A stretch of DNA of 11,060 nucleotides from Burkholderiaceae bacterium (GCA_017998575.1 JAGOCV010000118.1:1-11060); one strand, 5' to 3'; shown: positions 1 through 8,145, counted from the stretch's first letter. The notes: a model not told the origin generated them from the letters alone. Translations and numbers: made by a program.

Positions 1-146
1 ACCGTGGGCTTGCTCACATGCGCGCGTTCGGCCAGCTCGCCGATCGGCTGCCGCGCGAAGCCGCGCGGATCGGCCAGCACCAGCCGGCCCACGCGCTGCT
101 CGGCCGGTGCGAGGGAGGGTAGGGAGGCGGTGATGCGGTCAAGCAT
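1..146 (-). CDS. hexR: HexR/RpiR-family transcriptional regulator, N-terminal 48 codons (runs off window)
   Basis: Only the first 48 codons (plus two bases) are present; the rest lies beyond base 1. The visible protein starts MLDRITASLPSLAPAEQRV and continues to an HTH segment (about residues 34-48, PIGELAERAHVSKPT). This matches the N-terminal HTH_6 domain of RpiR/HexR regulators, where a 'L..I...L..L..AE..V...VL..P' stretch precedes 'I..LA..A.VS.PTV'. HexR proteins carry a C-terminal SIS sugar-phosphate-binding domain, sense KDPG and control zwf, edd/eda and glycolytic genes; that domain cannot be seen here. The ATG at 144-146 is chosen because no usable in-frame start lies upstream: the nearby ATG at 160-162 is in another frame and stops after seven codons. 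The Shine-Dalgarno is weak. It lies 174 bp downstream of zwf on the same strand, and HexR-like sites lie upstream of zwf, which favours HexR over other RpiR members. The family call is firm; the exact symbol is inferred from context. Confidence 0.72.
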   Translation of the reverse strand, partial: MLDRITASLPSLAPAEQRVGRLVLADPRGFARQPIGELAERAHVSKPT

Positions 147-224
147 GGAAGGGCGCCGACATGGGTACGGAACTGCAGCAGGGCCCGCGCACTGGAATCG
201 TGTCGGCACCAGGGAGTCGAGCGC

Positions 225-288
225 GCGATCCGAAGGATCGCCCGTCGCGGCTTGGCCGCGACTCTGCGCGAGCGCCCCCTCGGGGGGC
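225..288. repeat. Cluster of three perfect triloop hairpins in the zwf-hexR gap
   Basis: Three inverted repeats follow one another, each with a 3-nt loop. The first has arms GCGATCC (225-231) and GGATCGC (235-241). The second has arms GTCGCGGC (244-251) and GCCGCGAC (255-262). The third has arms GCCCCC (274-279) and GGGGGC (283-288). None is followed by a T-run on either strand, so this is not a classical intrinsic terminator. Two GTGGGGG-type runs follow at about 306-320. The arrangement resembles GC-rich intergenic elements I recall from Comamonadaceae genomes, but that family link needs a genome search. It could protect the zwf transcript end or act as a Rho-independent pause. Confidence 0.6.
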
Positions 289-320
289 AGCGACCCGCAC
301 GCAGTGGGGGAGCGTGGGGG

Positions 321-1778
321 CTAACACTCCTCGTGCCAGCAGAAGCCGTCGCGCGCGATCATCGCGCTGGCGGCGCTCGGACCCCAGGAGCCCGCCGTAT
401 AGGGGCGTGGTCCTTGCGTCTCGTTGGCCCAGTGCTCCTGGATCGGCTCGACCCAGCGCCACGCTTCCTCCTGCTCGTCGCTGCGCACGAACAGGTTGAG
501 CCGGCCGTCGATCACGTCGAGCAGCAGGCGTTCGTAGGCGCCCACGCGCTCCGCGCCGAAACGGCGGTCGAAGTCGAGGTCGAGGTGCACGGGCGACAAG
601 GTCTGCGCGTTGCTGCGGCGGTTGTCCTGGCCCTGCGCGAGCAGGTGCAGCTCGAGCCCGTCCTTGGGCTGCAGGTTGATGACCAGCTGGTTGGCGCTGC
701 CCGCCGGCGTTCGGAAGATGGCGTGCGGTGCGGGCCGGAAGTTGACCACGATGCGCGCATCGCGCGAAGCCAGGCGCTTGCCGGTGCGCAGGTAGAAGGG
801 CACGCCGGCCCAGCGCCAGTTGGCGATCTCGGTGCGCAGCGCCACGAAGGTCTCGGTGCGGCTGGCGGGATCGACGCCGGGCTCGTCGCGGTAGCCGGGC
901 ACGGCATGGCCGTTGCTGCCGCCGGCCGCGTACTGACCGCGTACCACGTGCTGCGTCAGCGTCTCGGGCGTCCAGGCTTTGAGCGAGCGCAGCACCTTGA
1001 GCTTCTCGTCCCGGATCGCGTCGGCGTGCGAATTGATCGGCGGCTCCATGCCCACGGCGCACAGCAGTTGCAGCGCGTGGTTCTGCACCATGTCGCGCAG
1101 CGCGCCGGTCTGGTCGTAGAAGGCACCACGCTTTTCCACGCCCAGGTCTTCGGCAATGGTGATCTGGATGTTGGCGATGTTCTCGCGACGCCACAGCGGC
1201 TCGAACAGCGCGTTGCCGAAGCGCAGCGCGAACAGGTTCTGCACGGAAGGCTTGCCCAGGTAGTGGTCGATGCGGAAGACCTGCTTTTCCTGGAAAGCGG
1301 TTCGCACCGTCTCGTTGATCGCGCGGTTGGAGGCGAGGTCGTGGCCCAGCGGCTTCTCGAGCACCACGCGCACGTGGGGCGCATTGAGGCCGGCGGCGGC
1401 CAATTGTTCGCACACCGTGGTGAACAGCGCAGGCGCGGTGGCCACGTACATGACCACGGTGTCGGCGCTGCGCTCGGCGAGGCGGCCGGCCAGCCGTGCG
1501 TAATCTTCGGGCTTCGACAGGTCCATGCGCAGGAAGTGCAGCAGGGCGGCGAAGCGCGCGAATTCCTCGGCGCTGGGGCGCTTGGCGAGTTCGACCCCTT
1601 CGAAGCGGCTGGCGATCAGCTCGCGGTAGTCGGTGTCGGAGAGATCGTCGCGCGCGACGCCGATGATGCGGGTGCCCTCGGGCAGTGTTCCGTGGCGGAA
1701 GGCCTGGAACAGGGCCGGCATCAGCTTGCGCCAAGCCAGGTCGCCCGTGCCGCCGAAAAGGACGAGGTCGAGACTCAT
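321..1778 (-). CDS. zwf: Glucose-6-phosphate 1-dehydrogenase
   Basis: The 485-aa cytoplasmic enzyme oxidises glucose 6-phosphate to 6-phosphogluconolactone with NADP+/NAD+. This is the entry to the oxidative pentose phosphate and Entner-Doudoroff routes. The N-terminal Rossmann motif FGGTGDLA is at residues 8-15 and the EKPLG motif at 141-145. The substrate-binding/catalytic signature RIDHYLGK is at 169-176 (D171, H172), and NHALQL carries the catalytic-base histidine H234, 62 residues after H172 as in the Leuconostoc enzyme. The residue after DHYLGK is Pro rather than the usual Glu/Gln/Lys of the signature. Length is normal for the family. The start at 1776-1778 (MSLDLVLFGGTGD) puts the Rossmann strand at the very N-terminus; an in-frame ATG at 1848-1850 would add 24 unconserved residues spanning a HexR-like site. 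The Shine-Dalgarno is poor. A HexR-family gene follows downstream, and two HexR-like palindromes lie 30-110 bp upstream. Confidence 0.97.
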   Translation of the reverse strand: MSLDLVLFGGTGDLAWRKLMPALFQAFRHGTLPEGTRIIGVARDDLSDTDYRELIASRFEGVELAKRPSAEEFARFAALLHFLRMDLSKPEDYARLAGRLAERSADTVVMYVATAPALFTTVCEQLAAAGLNAPHVRVVLEKPLGHDLASNRAINETVRTAFQEKQVFRIDHYLGKPSVQNLFALRFGNALFEPLWRRENIANIQITIAEDLGVEKRGAFYDQTGALRDMVQNHALQLLCAVGMEPPINSHADAIRDEKLKVLRSLKAWTPETLTQHVVRGQYAAGGSNGHAVPGYRDEPGVDPASRTETFVALRTEIANWRWAGVPFYLRTGKRLASRDARIVVNFRPAPHAIFRTPAGSANQLVINLQPKDGLELHLLAQGQDNRRSNAQTLSPVHLDLDFDRRFGAERVGAYERLLLDVIDGRLNLFVRSDEQEEAWRWVEPIQEHWANETQGPRPYTAGSWGPSAASAMIARDGFCWHEEC

Positions 1779-1807
1779 GCAGTGTGTCCGATTGAAGGTG
1801 GGATTAA

Positions 1808-1822
1808 TGTAACTTGGTTTCT
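1808..1822. promoter_or_regulatory. Weaker HexR-like operator upstream of zwf
   Basis: TGTAACTTGGTTTCT has the half-site TGTAAC, three spacer bases and a degenerate second half (GTTTCT against GTTACA). It lies 30 bp before the zwf start and overlaps a possible zwf -10 element (TACATT on the minus strand). Alone it would be weak; it gains support from the better site at 1874-1888. Confidence 0.35.
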
Positions 1823-1873
1823 GATCCGATCTTTGCCATTGGGATGGCACTGATCGGGGTAGGTGCAGATGTC

Positions 1874-1888
1874 TGTAATAAGGTTACT
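1874..1888. promoter_or_regulatory. HexR-like palindromic operator between zwf and the divergent membrane-protein gene
   Basis: TGTAATAAGGTTACT compares with the proteobacterial HexR consensus, approximately TGTAAT-N3-ATTACA. The left half is perfect and the right half differs at two of six positions. It lies about 95 bp upstream of zwf and 40 bp upstream of the divergent gene at 1929. A gene for a HexR/RpiR-type regulator lies just past zwf, so local autogenous control of the cluster is plausible. I did not find a similar site before tal. Confidence 0.55.
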
Positions 1889-1928
1889 TGCGCCGGCTTG
1901 GCCATGAGGCTTGTTACGCTCGCCCCCC

Positions 1929-2402
1929 ATGAAAGCAAATCCGAACCGGGCCGTGCGACTGTGGGTGGTCGCCGGTCTCATGGCCTACGTGGCCCTGCCC
2001 TGGTATGCACAGGAAGGCGCGCCATGGTGGAACTCGCTGCCGCAGGTCTTCGGCGCGGCCGACAACGCTGGCATCGCGCAGGCCTTCGTGCATGGTCACA
2101 AGTGGCTGGCCATCGGCCTGGCGGGCCTGATCATTGCCGTGATGTCCATCGGCCAGGCCACGCCCCGGCGTGCCAACGCTTACCTGATCGTGGGCGGCCT
2201 GCTGGGCTGTGCGGGCCTGGCGCTGTCTGCCTGGCTCATCGGGCCACAGGGATGGACGGTGCCCTCGCTGCAGGCGCAATGGGGTCACTGGAACGTGTCG
2301 CAGCCGCCCTTTGGCGCGGGGGCATGGCTGGCCATGGTCACGTTGGCGGGCCTGGCGGTGCTGGGCATCAATCGCGCGGCAAGGGCGGATCGGCCGGCGT
2401 GA
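1929..2402 (+). CDS. Small four-helix membrane protein, resembling the N-terminal part of a large ABC permease
   Basis: The 157-aa hydrophobic protein has four likely membrane helices at about residues 9-27, 58-77, 83-106 and 130-148. Between helices 1 and 2 lies a loop with 'LPWYAQEG...LPQVFG', and 'GPQGWTV' follows helix 3. From memory, the 'ALPWY...' start and 'G.(R/Q)GW' loop resemble the N-terminal region of long iron-type ABC transporter permeases in Comamonadaceae; no channel-forming permease domain follows. The frame closes at 2402, and the DNA beyond codes for the lipocalin on the other strand, so there is no continuation to restore by a frameshift. It may be a truncated remnant or a stand-alone small membrane protein. 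The start is uncertain: ATG at 1929, or TTG at 1911 in the same frame, both with poor Shine-Dalgarno. It is divergent from zwf, shares the HexR-like region, and its end overlaps the lipocalin gene by 35 bp. Function unknown. Confidence 0.7.
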   Translation: MKANPNRAVRLWVVAGLMAYVALPWYAQEGAPWWNSLPQVFGAADNAGIAQAFVHGHKWLAIGLAGLIIAVMSIGQATPRRANAYLIVGGLLGCAGLALSAWLIGPQGWTVPSLQAQWGHWNVSQPPFGAGAWLAMVTLAGLAVLGINRAARADRPA

Positions 2403-3006
2403 GCACGACCTGCGAGACGTCGAAGCCCGACGTCCGCGCATGCTCCAGCATCTCGGCCACGCGCGCGGGCGCCAGGCGCGGCTCGCGCGACAGCAGCCAC
2501 AGATACTTGCGGTCGGGCGTGCCCACCAGCGCGACGCTGTAGTCGGGCTCCAGCCGCAGGATCCAGTAGTCGCCCCACACCAGCGGCAACCACGACAGCC
2601 AGGCCGGGGCGAAACGCACTTCCAGCTGGCCGGCATCGGGCTGGCCTTTCACCGGCACGGTACGGCCTTCGCCCAGCGCCTCTTTCACGCTGCCGTCGGC
2701 AGCGGCACAGCGGTTGAGCACGTCGACTCGCCCGTCCTCCCGCAGGCCGTAGCGTGCACTGACCTGACCTGTGCAATCGCGCTGGAAGCGGTTGGGCAGG
2801 CGGGCCTGCTCATACCAGAGGCCCATGTAGCGCTGCAGCTCGATGGGAGCGACCACCTGCAGCGGCGGTGCTTCGGCGGGCGTCTGTTGCGCACGGATCT
2901 CGCGCTGGGCGCAGGCCACGAGGGTGAGCGCGGCCAACGCAAGCGCGGCGGCGGCCAGGGGCGGGCGGCGGTGACGCGCGGCGGTGGCGGGCGAGAGGTC
3001 GATCAT
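2368..3006 (-). CDS. blc: Outer-membrane lipocalin lipoprotein (Blc-like)
   Basis: The 212-aa protein begins with a lipoprotein signal: basic residues R11, R13, R14, a hydrophobic core at about 17-30 and the lipobox LVAC with the lipidated cysteine at 32. No Asp follows the cysteine, which favours outer-membrane sorting. The lipocalin fold motif is clear: [16 protein letters not shown] at 60-75 holds the G-x-W (G62, W64). Next come C78 and C100 in VLNRC, strands with GDYWILRL (145-152), and YLWLLSREP (168-176), which carries the conserved C-terminal Arg. This is the bacterial Blc/apolipoprotein-D pattern, proteins that bind fatty acids or lysophospholipids and are often linked to envelope stress. 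It is longer than E. coli Blc because of a linker after the signal and a C-terminal extension. The frame stays open far upstream into tal, but the ATG at 3004-3006 is the start that gives a proper signal peptide. It is divergent from tal; its 3' end overlaps the membrane-protein gene tail to tail. Confidence 0.92.
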   Translation of the reverse strand: MIDLSPATAARHRRPPLAAAALALAALTLVACAQREIRAQQTPAEAPPLQVVAPIELQRYMGLWYEQARLPNRFQRDCTGQVSARYGLREDGRVDVLNRCAAADGSVKEALGEGRTVPVKGQPDAGQLEVRFAPAWLSWLPLVWGDYWILRLEPDYSVALVGTPDRKYLWLLSREPRLAPARVAEMLEHARTSGFDVSQVVLTPADPPLPRD

Positions 3007-3129
3007 GGCGCCCAGTGTGCCCAAGGCGCGGCACGCGGCGCGCGGTGTGGTTGCGCTTTCGCATGTCGGCGCTGTCTGACAGGGCGCGCGGTCATCGCAC
3101 CGCACAATGCCACGGCCATAATGATTCGC
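3007..3129. promoter_or_regulatory. Divergent lipocalin/tal promoter region with a short palindrome
   Basis: This 123-bp gap must hold the promoters of both divergent genes. A short perfect palindrome, CTGTC-T-GACAG, lies at 3072-3082 and could be an operator or chance. CATAAT at 3117-3122 resembles a -10 box, but no convincing -35 sits at the right distance. No HexR-like or Shine-Dalgarno signal is visible before tal. Confidence 0.3.
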
Positions 3130-4077
3130 ATGAACCAACTCGACGCGCTCAAGCAGTACACCACCGTGGTCGCCGACACGGGCGACTTCCGCCAGCTGGC
3201 CCAGTTCAAGCCGCAGGACGCGACGACCAACCCCTCGCTCATCCTCAAGGCCGTGCAGAAGCCCGAGTACGCACCGCTGGTGGCCGAGACGGTGCAGCGC
3301 TTCCGCGGCAAGCCCCTCGATGAAGTGATGGACCGGTTGCTGGTGCGTTTCGGCTGCGAGATCCTGTCCGTGATTCCGGGCCGCGTCTCCACCGAAGTGG
3401 ATGCGCGGTTGTCGTTCGATGCCAGCGCCACCTACACGCGCGCCGAGCGCCTCATCGAGCTCTACGAAGCCGAGGGCGTGCACATCGACCGCGTGCTCAT
3501 CAAGGTGGCGGCCACCTGGGAAGGCATCCAGGCGGCCGAGCGGCTGGAGCAGCGCGGCATCCACACCAATCTCACGCTGCTGTTTTCCTTCTGCCAGGCC
3601 GTCGCCTGTGGGCAGGCGAAGGTGCAGCTGATCTCGCCCTTCGTGGGTCGCATCTATGACTGGTACAAGAAGTCGGCCGGCACGCAGTGGGACGAGGCCG
3701 CCAACGCCGGCGTCAACGATCCCGGCGTGAAGTCGGTGCGGCAGATCTACGAGCACTACAAGAAATTCGGCATCGCCACCGAGGTGATGGGCGCGAGCTT
3801 CCGCAACGTGGGCCAGATCGCCGCACTGGCCGGCTGCGACCTGCTCACCATCAGCCCCGACCTGCTGGCGCAACTGGCGGCCAGCGACGCGCCGCTGCCG
3901 CGCCAGCTCGACCCGACGGCCGCCCGCGCGCTCGACCTGCCAGCCATCAACTACGACGAAGCCGCCTTCCGCTACGCGCTCAACGAAGACGCCATGGCCA
4001 CCGAGAAGCTGGCCGAGGGCATCCGCGCCTTCGCGGCCGACGCGGTGAAGCTCGACGCCATCCTGCAGGCCGCCTGA
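3130..4077 (+). CDS. tal: Transaldolase
   Basis: The 315-aa cytoplasmic enzyme moves a dihydroxyacetone unit between sedoheptulose 7-phosphate and glyceraldehyde 3-phosphate, giving erythrose 4-phosphate and fructose 6-phosphate. It is a TalB-type (class I aldolase-like TIM barrel) protein of normal length (E. coli TalB is 317 aa). DATTNPSLI is at residues 30-38 and the Schiff-base lysine K125 lies in [11 protein letters not shown] (122-132). D16 and E89 occupy the expected acid/base positions, and TNLTLLFS is at 146-153. The ATG at 3130 gives the standard MNQLDALKQ start; an in-frame ATG at 3121 would add only MIR. Neither has a Shine-Dalgarno. It is the first gene of the tal-pgi-phosphatase run; pgi starts 23 nt after its stop. 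Its product F6P is the substrate of the next enzyme. Confidence 0.97.
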   Translation: MNQLDALKQYTTVVADTGDFRQLAQFKPQDATTNPSLILKAVQKPEYAPLVAETVQRFRGKPLDEVMDRLLVRFGCEILSVIPGRVSTEVDARLSFDASATYTRAERLIELYEAEGVHIDRVLIKVAATWEGIQAAERLEQRGIHTNLTLLFSFCQAVACGQAKVQLISPFVGRIYDWYKKSAGTQWDEAANAGVNDPGVKSVRQIYEHYKKFGIATEVMGASFRNVGQIAALAGCDLLTISPDLLAQLAASDAPLPRQLDPTAARALDLPAINYDEAAFRYALNEDAMATEKLAEGIRAFAADAVKLDAILQAA

Positions 4078-4100
4078 GCGCCGGCCACCCGACGGACCCG

Positions 4101-5654
4101 ATGCCCTCCTTCGACGACGACGCCCCCGCCTGGCACCAGCTGGCCGAACACTTCGCAGCCGGTGCCCGCCTGTTCGACCTGCGCGCGGCCTTCCGGACCG
4201 ATGCCGGGCGCTTCGACCATTTCAGCCAGGCTGCGCCACACGTCTTCGCCGATCTCTCCAAGAACCTGCTCGACCGCACGGCGGAAGAGCTGCTGCTGCG
4301 CCTGGCCGAACAACGTGGTGTCCTGCGCCGGCGCGACGCGATGTTCGCGGGCGAGCCCATCAACGCCACCGAAGGCCGCGCGGTGATGCACTGGCTGCTG
4401 CGCGAACCGGCGGGCGACACGGGCCGGCTCGATGCCGAACGGCGCGAAGTGCAGACCACGCTGGACCGAGTGCTCGCGTATGCCGAGCAGGTGCGCGGCG
4501 ACGCGACCATCACCGACGTGGTCAACATCGGCATCGGCGGTTCCGACCTCGGGCCGCAGATGGCGGCCATCGCGCTGGCCGAGCATGCGGCGCCGGGCCG
4601 CAGGCTGCACTTCGTCTCCAACGTCGACGGCCACGAGCTTGCAGCCGTGCTGCGGCAGGTGAAGCCTGCGCACACGCTGTTCCTCATCGCTTCCAAGACC
4701 TTCACCACGCTGGAGACCATGACCAACGCGCAGACCGCGCGCGACTGGTTCCTGGCGCATGGCGGGCGAGACGTCGCGCGCCACTTCGCAGCGCTCACCA
4801 GCAACGTGCAGGCGGCGGCCGATTTCGGCATCACCACCACCTTCGGATTCTGGGACTGGGTGGGCGGACGTTACTCGCTGTGGTCGGCCATCGGCCTGCC
4901 GCTGGCCATCGCCATCGGCGCCGACGGCTTCCGCCAGTTGCTGGCCGGTGCCTACGCGATGGACCGGCACTTTTGCGAGGCGCCGCCCGAATCGAACCTG
5001 CCGCTGCGCCTGGGCCTGCTGGACGTCTGGTACCGCAACTTCCACGGCTTCACCAGCCGCAGCGTTGCCCCCTATCACAGCGGCCTGCGCCGGCTGCCCG
5101 CCTACCTGCAGCAACTGGAAATGGAAAGCAACGGCAAGCGCGTGGACCTGGCAGGGCGCCCGCTCTCGCGCGGCACCTCGCCGGTGGTGTGGGGCGAGCC
5201 CGGCACCAACGGACAGCATGCCTACTTCCAGATGCTGCATCAGGGCACGGACGTGGTGCCGCTCGAATTCATCGCCGTGCGCGAAGCCGCGCACGATCTG
5301 CCGCTGCACCAGCCGCGCCTGCTGGCCAACGCACTGGCGCAGGCCCAGGCGCTGATGCTCGGCAAGAAGGACGCGGGCGGCCACAAGGACTTCCCCGGCA
5401 ACCGGCCCAGCACCTTCCTCGTGCTCGAGCGCCTGGGCCCGGCCGAGCTGGGGGCGCTGATCGCGCTGTACGAGCATCGCGTCTTCGTGAGCGGTGCCAT
5501 CTGGGGCATCAACAGCTTCGACCAATGGGGGGTGGAGCTGGGCAAGGTGCTGGCCAAGGACATCGAACCGCGCCTGACCAGCGGCGACGCCACCGGGCTG
5601 GATGCGTCCACCGCCGGCCTGCTGCAGCGCCTGCGCGGTTCGGCGGCGCCGTGA
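4101..5654 (+). CDS. pgi: Glucose-6-phosphate isomerase
   Basis: The 517-aa cytoplasmic enzyme interconverts glucose 6-phosphate and fructose 6-phosphate. The first SIS domain carries NIGIGGSDLGP (142-152). The family signature WVGGRYSLWSAIG is at 253-265, ESNGK at 342-346 (catalytic E342), GTNGQHAYFQ at 368-377 (catalytic H373), and the C-terminal signature GAIWGINSFDQWGVELGK ends at the catalytic lysine K482. All three catalytic residues are present. Length is at the short end of the family, which commonly runs to about 550 aa. The start at 4101 gives MPSFDDDAPAWHQL; the frame is open upstream inside tal but without similarity, and GACGGA about 9-14 nt upstream of the ATG is a modest ribosome-binding site. 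It is probably co-transcribed with tal, and its stop overlaps the phosphatase start by 4 nt (GTGA). In an Entner-Doudoroff-type betaproteobacterium it would mainly recycle F6P back to G6P. Confidence 0.97.
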   Translation: MPSFDDDAPAWHQLAEHFAAGARLFDLRAAFRTDAGRFDHFSQAAPHVFADLSKNLLDRTAEELLLRLAEQRGVLRRRDAMFAGEPINATEGRAVMHWLLREPAGDTGRLDAERREVQTTLDRVLAYAEQVRGDATITDVVNIGIGGSDLGPQMAAIALAEHAAPGRRLHFVSNVDGHELAAVLRQVKPAHTLFLIASKTFTTLETMTNAQTARDWFLAHGGRDVARHFAALTSNVQAAADFGITTTFGFWDWVGGRYSLWSAIGLPLAIAIGADGFRQLLAGAYAMDRHFCEAPPESNLPLRLGLLDVWYRNFHGFTSRSVAPYHSGLRRLPAYLQQLEMESNGKRVDLAGRPLSRGTSPVVWGEPGTNGQHAYFQMLHQGTDVVPLEFIAVREAAHDLPLHQPRLLANALAQAQALMLGKKDAGGHKDFPGNRPSTFLVLERLGPAELGALIALYEHRVFVSGAIWGINSFDQWGVELGKVLAKDIEPRLTSGDATGLDASTAGLLQRLRGSAAP

Positions 5655-6274
5655 ACATCGTCTTCGATTTCGGTGCCGTGCTGTTCACCTGGCAGCCGGC
5701 AGCGCTGGTGCGCCAGCATTTCGGCCATCTCACGCCGACGGCAGAGGCCGCGCACGCGCTGGCGCTCGACCTGTTCGGCCATGACGACTGGCAGGGCTTC
5801 GATGGCGGACTCAACGAGTTGCACGAGGTGGTTGAGCGCAGCGCTGCACGCCTGTCGCTGCCCGGTGAGGCCCTGCACGCGATGCTCGCGCCCATCGGCG
5901 AGCGGCTCACGCCCATCCCCGAAACGGTGGCGCTGCTCGACACGCTGCGCCAGCGCCGCGATGCGCGCGCCGACGTGAAGCTCTACTACCTGTCGAACAT
6001 GCCCGCGCCCTACGCGCGCGTGCTGGAAGCGCGGCACGACTTCATCGGCTGGTTCGACGGCGGCGTGTTCTCGGGCGACGTGAAGCGGGTGAAGCCGCAG
6101 CCCGAGATCTACCGACTGCTGGCCGACCGCCATGGCCTGCGCGCGCACGAGACACTGTTCATCGACGACATGCCTGCCAACGTGGATGCCGCGCGTGCGC
6201 TGGGCTGGCACGCCATCCACTGCGACACCACTGTGGGGCTCGGTGCGAAGGTGCTGGCGTATCTGCCGGACTGA
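5651..6274 (+). CDS. HAD-superfamily phosphatase (YihX-like, possible sugar-phosphate phosphatase)
   Basis: The 207-aa soluble protein has all four HAD motifs. Motif I is FDFGAVLF at residues 5-12 (nucleophile D6, with Gly at +2 as in the YihX group). Motif II is YYLSNMP (S115), motif III the lysine K148 in VKRVKPQPEIY, and motif IV FIDDMP (D172, D173). An alpha-helical cap lies between motifs I and II (about 15-90), as in HAD subfamily IA. E. coli YihX dephosphorylates alpha-D-glucose 1-phosphate; the same reaction here is an inference from the fold and from its position behind pgi. The start is GTG at 5651, overlapping the pgi stop as GTGA, which implies translational coupling; motif I at residue 6 fixes the start closely. 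It is the last gene of the run, followed by a bidirectional terminator. Confidence 0.9.
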   Translation: MNIVFDFGAVLFTWQPAALVRQHFGHLTPTAEAAHALALDLFGHDDWQGFDGGLNELHEVVERSAARLSLPGEALHAMLAPIGERLTPIPETVALLDTLRQRRDARADVKLYYLSNMPAPYARVLEARHDFIGWFDGGVFSGDVKRVKPQPEIYRLLADRHGLRAHETLFIDDMPANVDAARALGWHAIHCDTTVGLGAKVLAYLPD

Positions 6275-6294
6275 GCGGGCGTTTCGCTTCCACG

Positions 6295-6330
6295 AAAAGA
6301 AAAAGGGCCGCTTGCGCGGCCCTTTCGTTT
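6295..6330. terminator. Bidirectional intrinsic terminator between the pgi run and groEL
   Basis: A perfect 10-bp stem (AAAGGGCCGC at 6302-6311, GCGGCCCTTT at 6316-6325) has the loop TTGC. On the plus strand it is followed by CGTTT after the stem's own TTT. On the minus strand it is followed by TTCTTTT. It lies 27 nt after the phosphatase stop and 31 nt after the groEL stop, so it serves both converging transcripts. Confidence 0.9.
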
Positions 6331-6356
6331 GCGGGGCGTGAGCCCGGCAGGGGCAA

Positions 6357-8018
<1,662 letters not shown>

Positions 8019-8072
8019 TCAGTAAATGGGTTGTATGAGGACAAGCAGGACGCCTGACTTCTGTCTCCGGCC

Positions 8073-8085
8073 GGGCCTGTGGCCC
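8073..8085 (-). other. Spacer hairpin 3 (groES-groEL)
   Basis: A short inverted repeat (GGGCC at 8073-8077, GGCCC at 8081-8085) has a 3-nt loop. It is the third hairpin met by RNA polymerase after groES and lies about 73 nt before the groEL start. Alone it is unremarkable; it is listed because of the cluster. Confidence 0.4.
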
Positions 8086-8089
8086 TTAA

Positions 8090-8104
8090 CTTGGCTTTGC
8101 CAAG
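8090..8104 (-). other. Spacer hairpin 2 (groES-groEL)
   Basis: The perfect repeat CTTGGC (8090-8095) / GCCAAG (8099-8104) has loop TTT, extendable by two pairs past one mismatch. TTTGCCAAG at 8096-8104 is exactly complementary to CTTGGCAAA at 8130-8138 inside hairpin 1, so hairpin 2 has a 9-bp alternative partner. Confidence 0.55.
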
Positions 8105-8116
8105 CTAGCCTCGACG

Positions 8117-8145
8117 AAAGTGATTTGCCCTTGGCAAATCACTTT
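8117..8145 (-). other. Spacer hairpin 1, spanning the groES stop codon
   Basis: A 13-bp perfect inverted repeat (AAAGTGATTTGCC at 8117-8129, GGCAAATCACTTT at 8133-8145) has a 3-nt loop. The groES stop codon (8139-8141) lies in the stem. On the transcript, only three U residues follow the stem before CG, so it would be at best a leaky terminator. mRNA processing, stabilisation or attenuation between groES and groEL are the likely roles. Confidence 0.75.

Noticed and set aside
1776..1850. Longer zwf start at 1848-1850
   Set aside because: The extra 24 residues have no resemblance to G6PD and would run through a HexR-like site; the family starts directly at the Rossmann strand.
252..1853. Long plus-strand open frame antisense to zwf
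   Set aside because: It mirrors zwf codons in GC-rich DNA, has no family motifs and no ribosome-binding site; zwf has all G6PD motifs.
3117..3132. CATAAT as a -10 box giving a leaderless tal mRNA starting at the ATG
   Set aside because: The spacing would fit and tal lacks a Shine-Dalgarno, but no -35 is visible; too weak to claim.
3007..3873. Upstream extension of the lipocalin frame through tal antisense
   Set aside because: The signal peptide and lipobox place the true start at 3006; the upstream part is antisense to tal.
3972..5525. Long minus-strand frame antisense to pgi
   Set aside because: It is a codon-bias shadow of pgi without motifs.
8117..8145. Hairpin 1 as a full intrinsic terminator after groES
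   Set aside because: Only three U residues follow the stem on the transcript, and groEL has no evident promoter of its own; full termination would shut off an essential gene.
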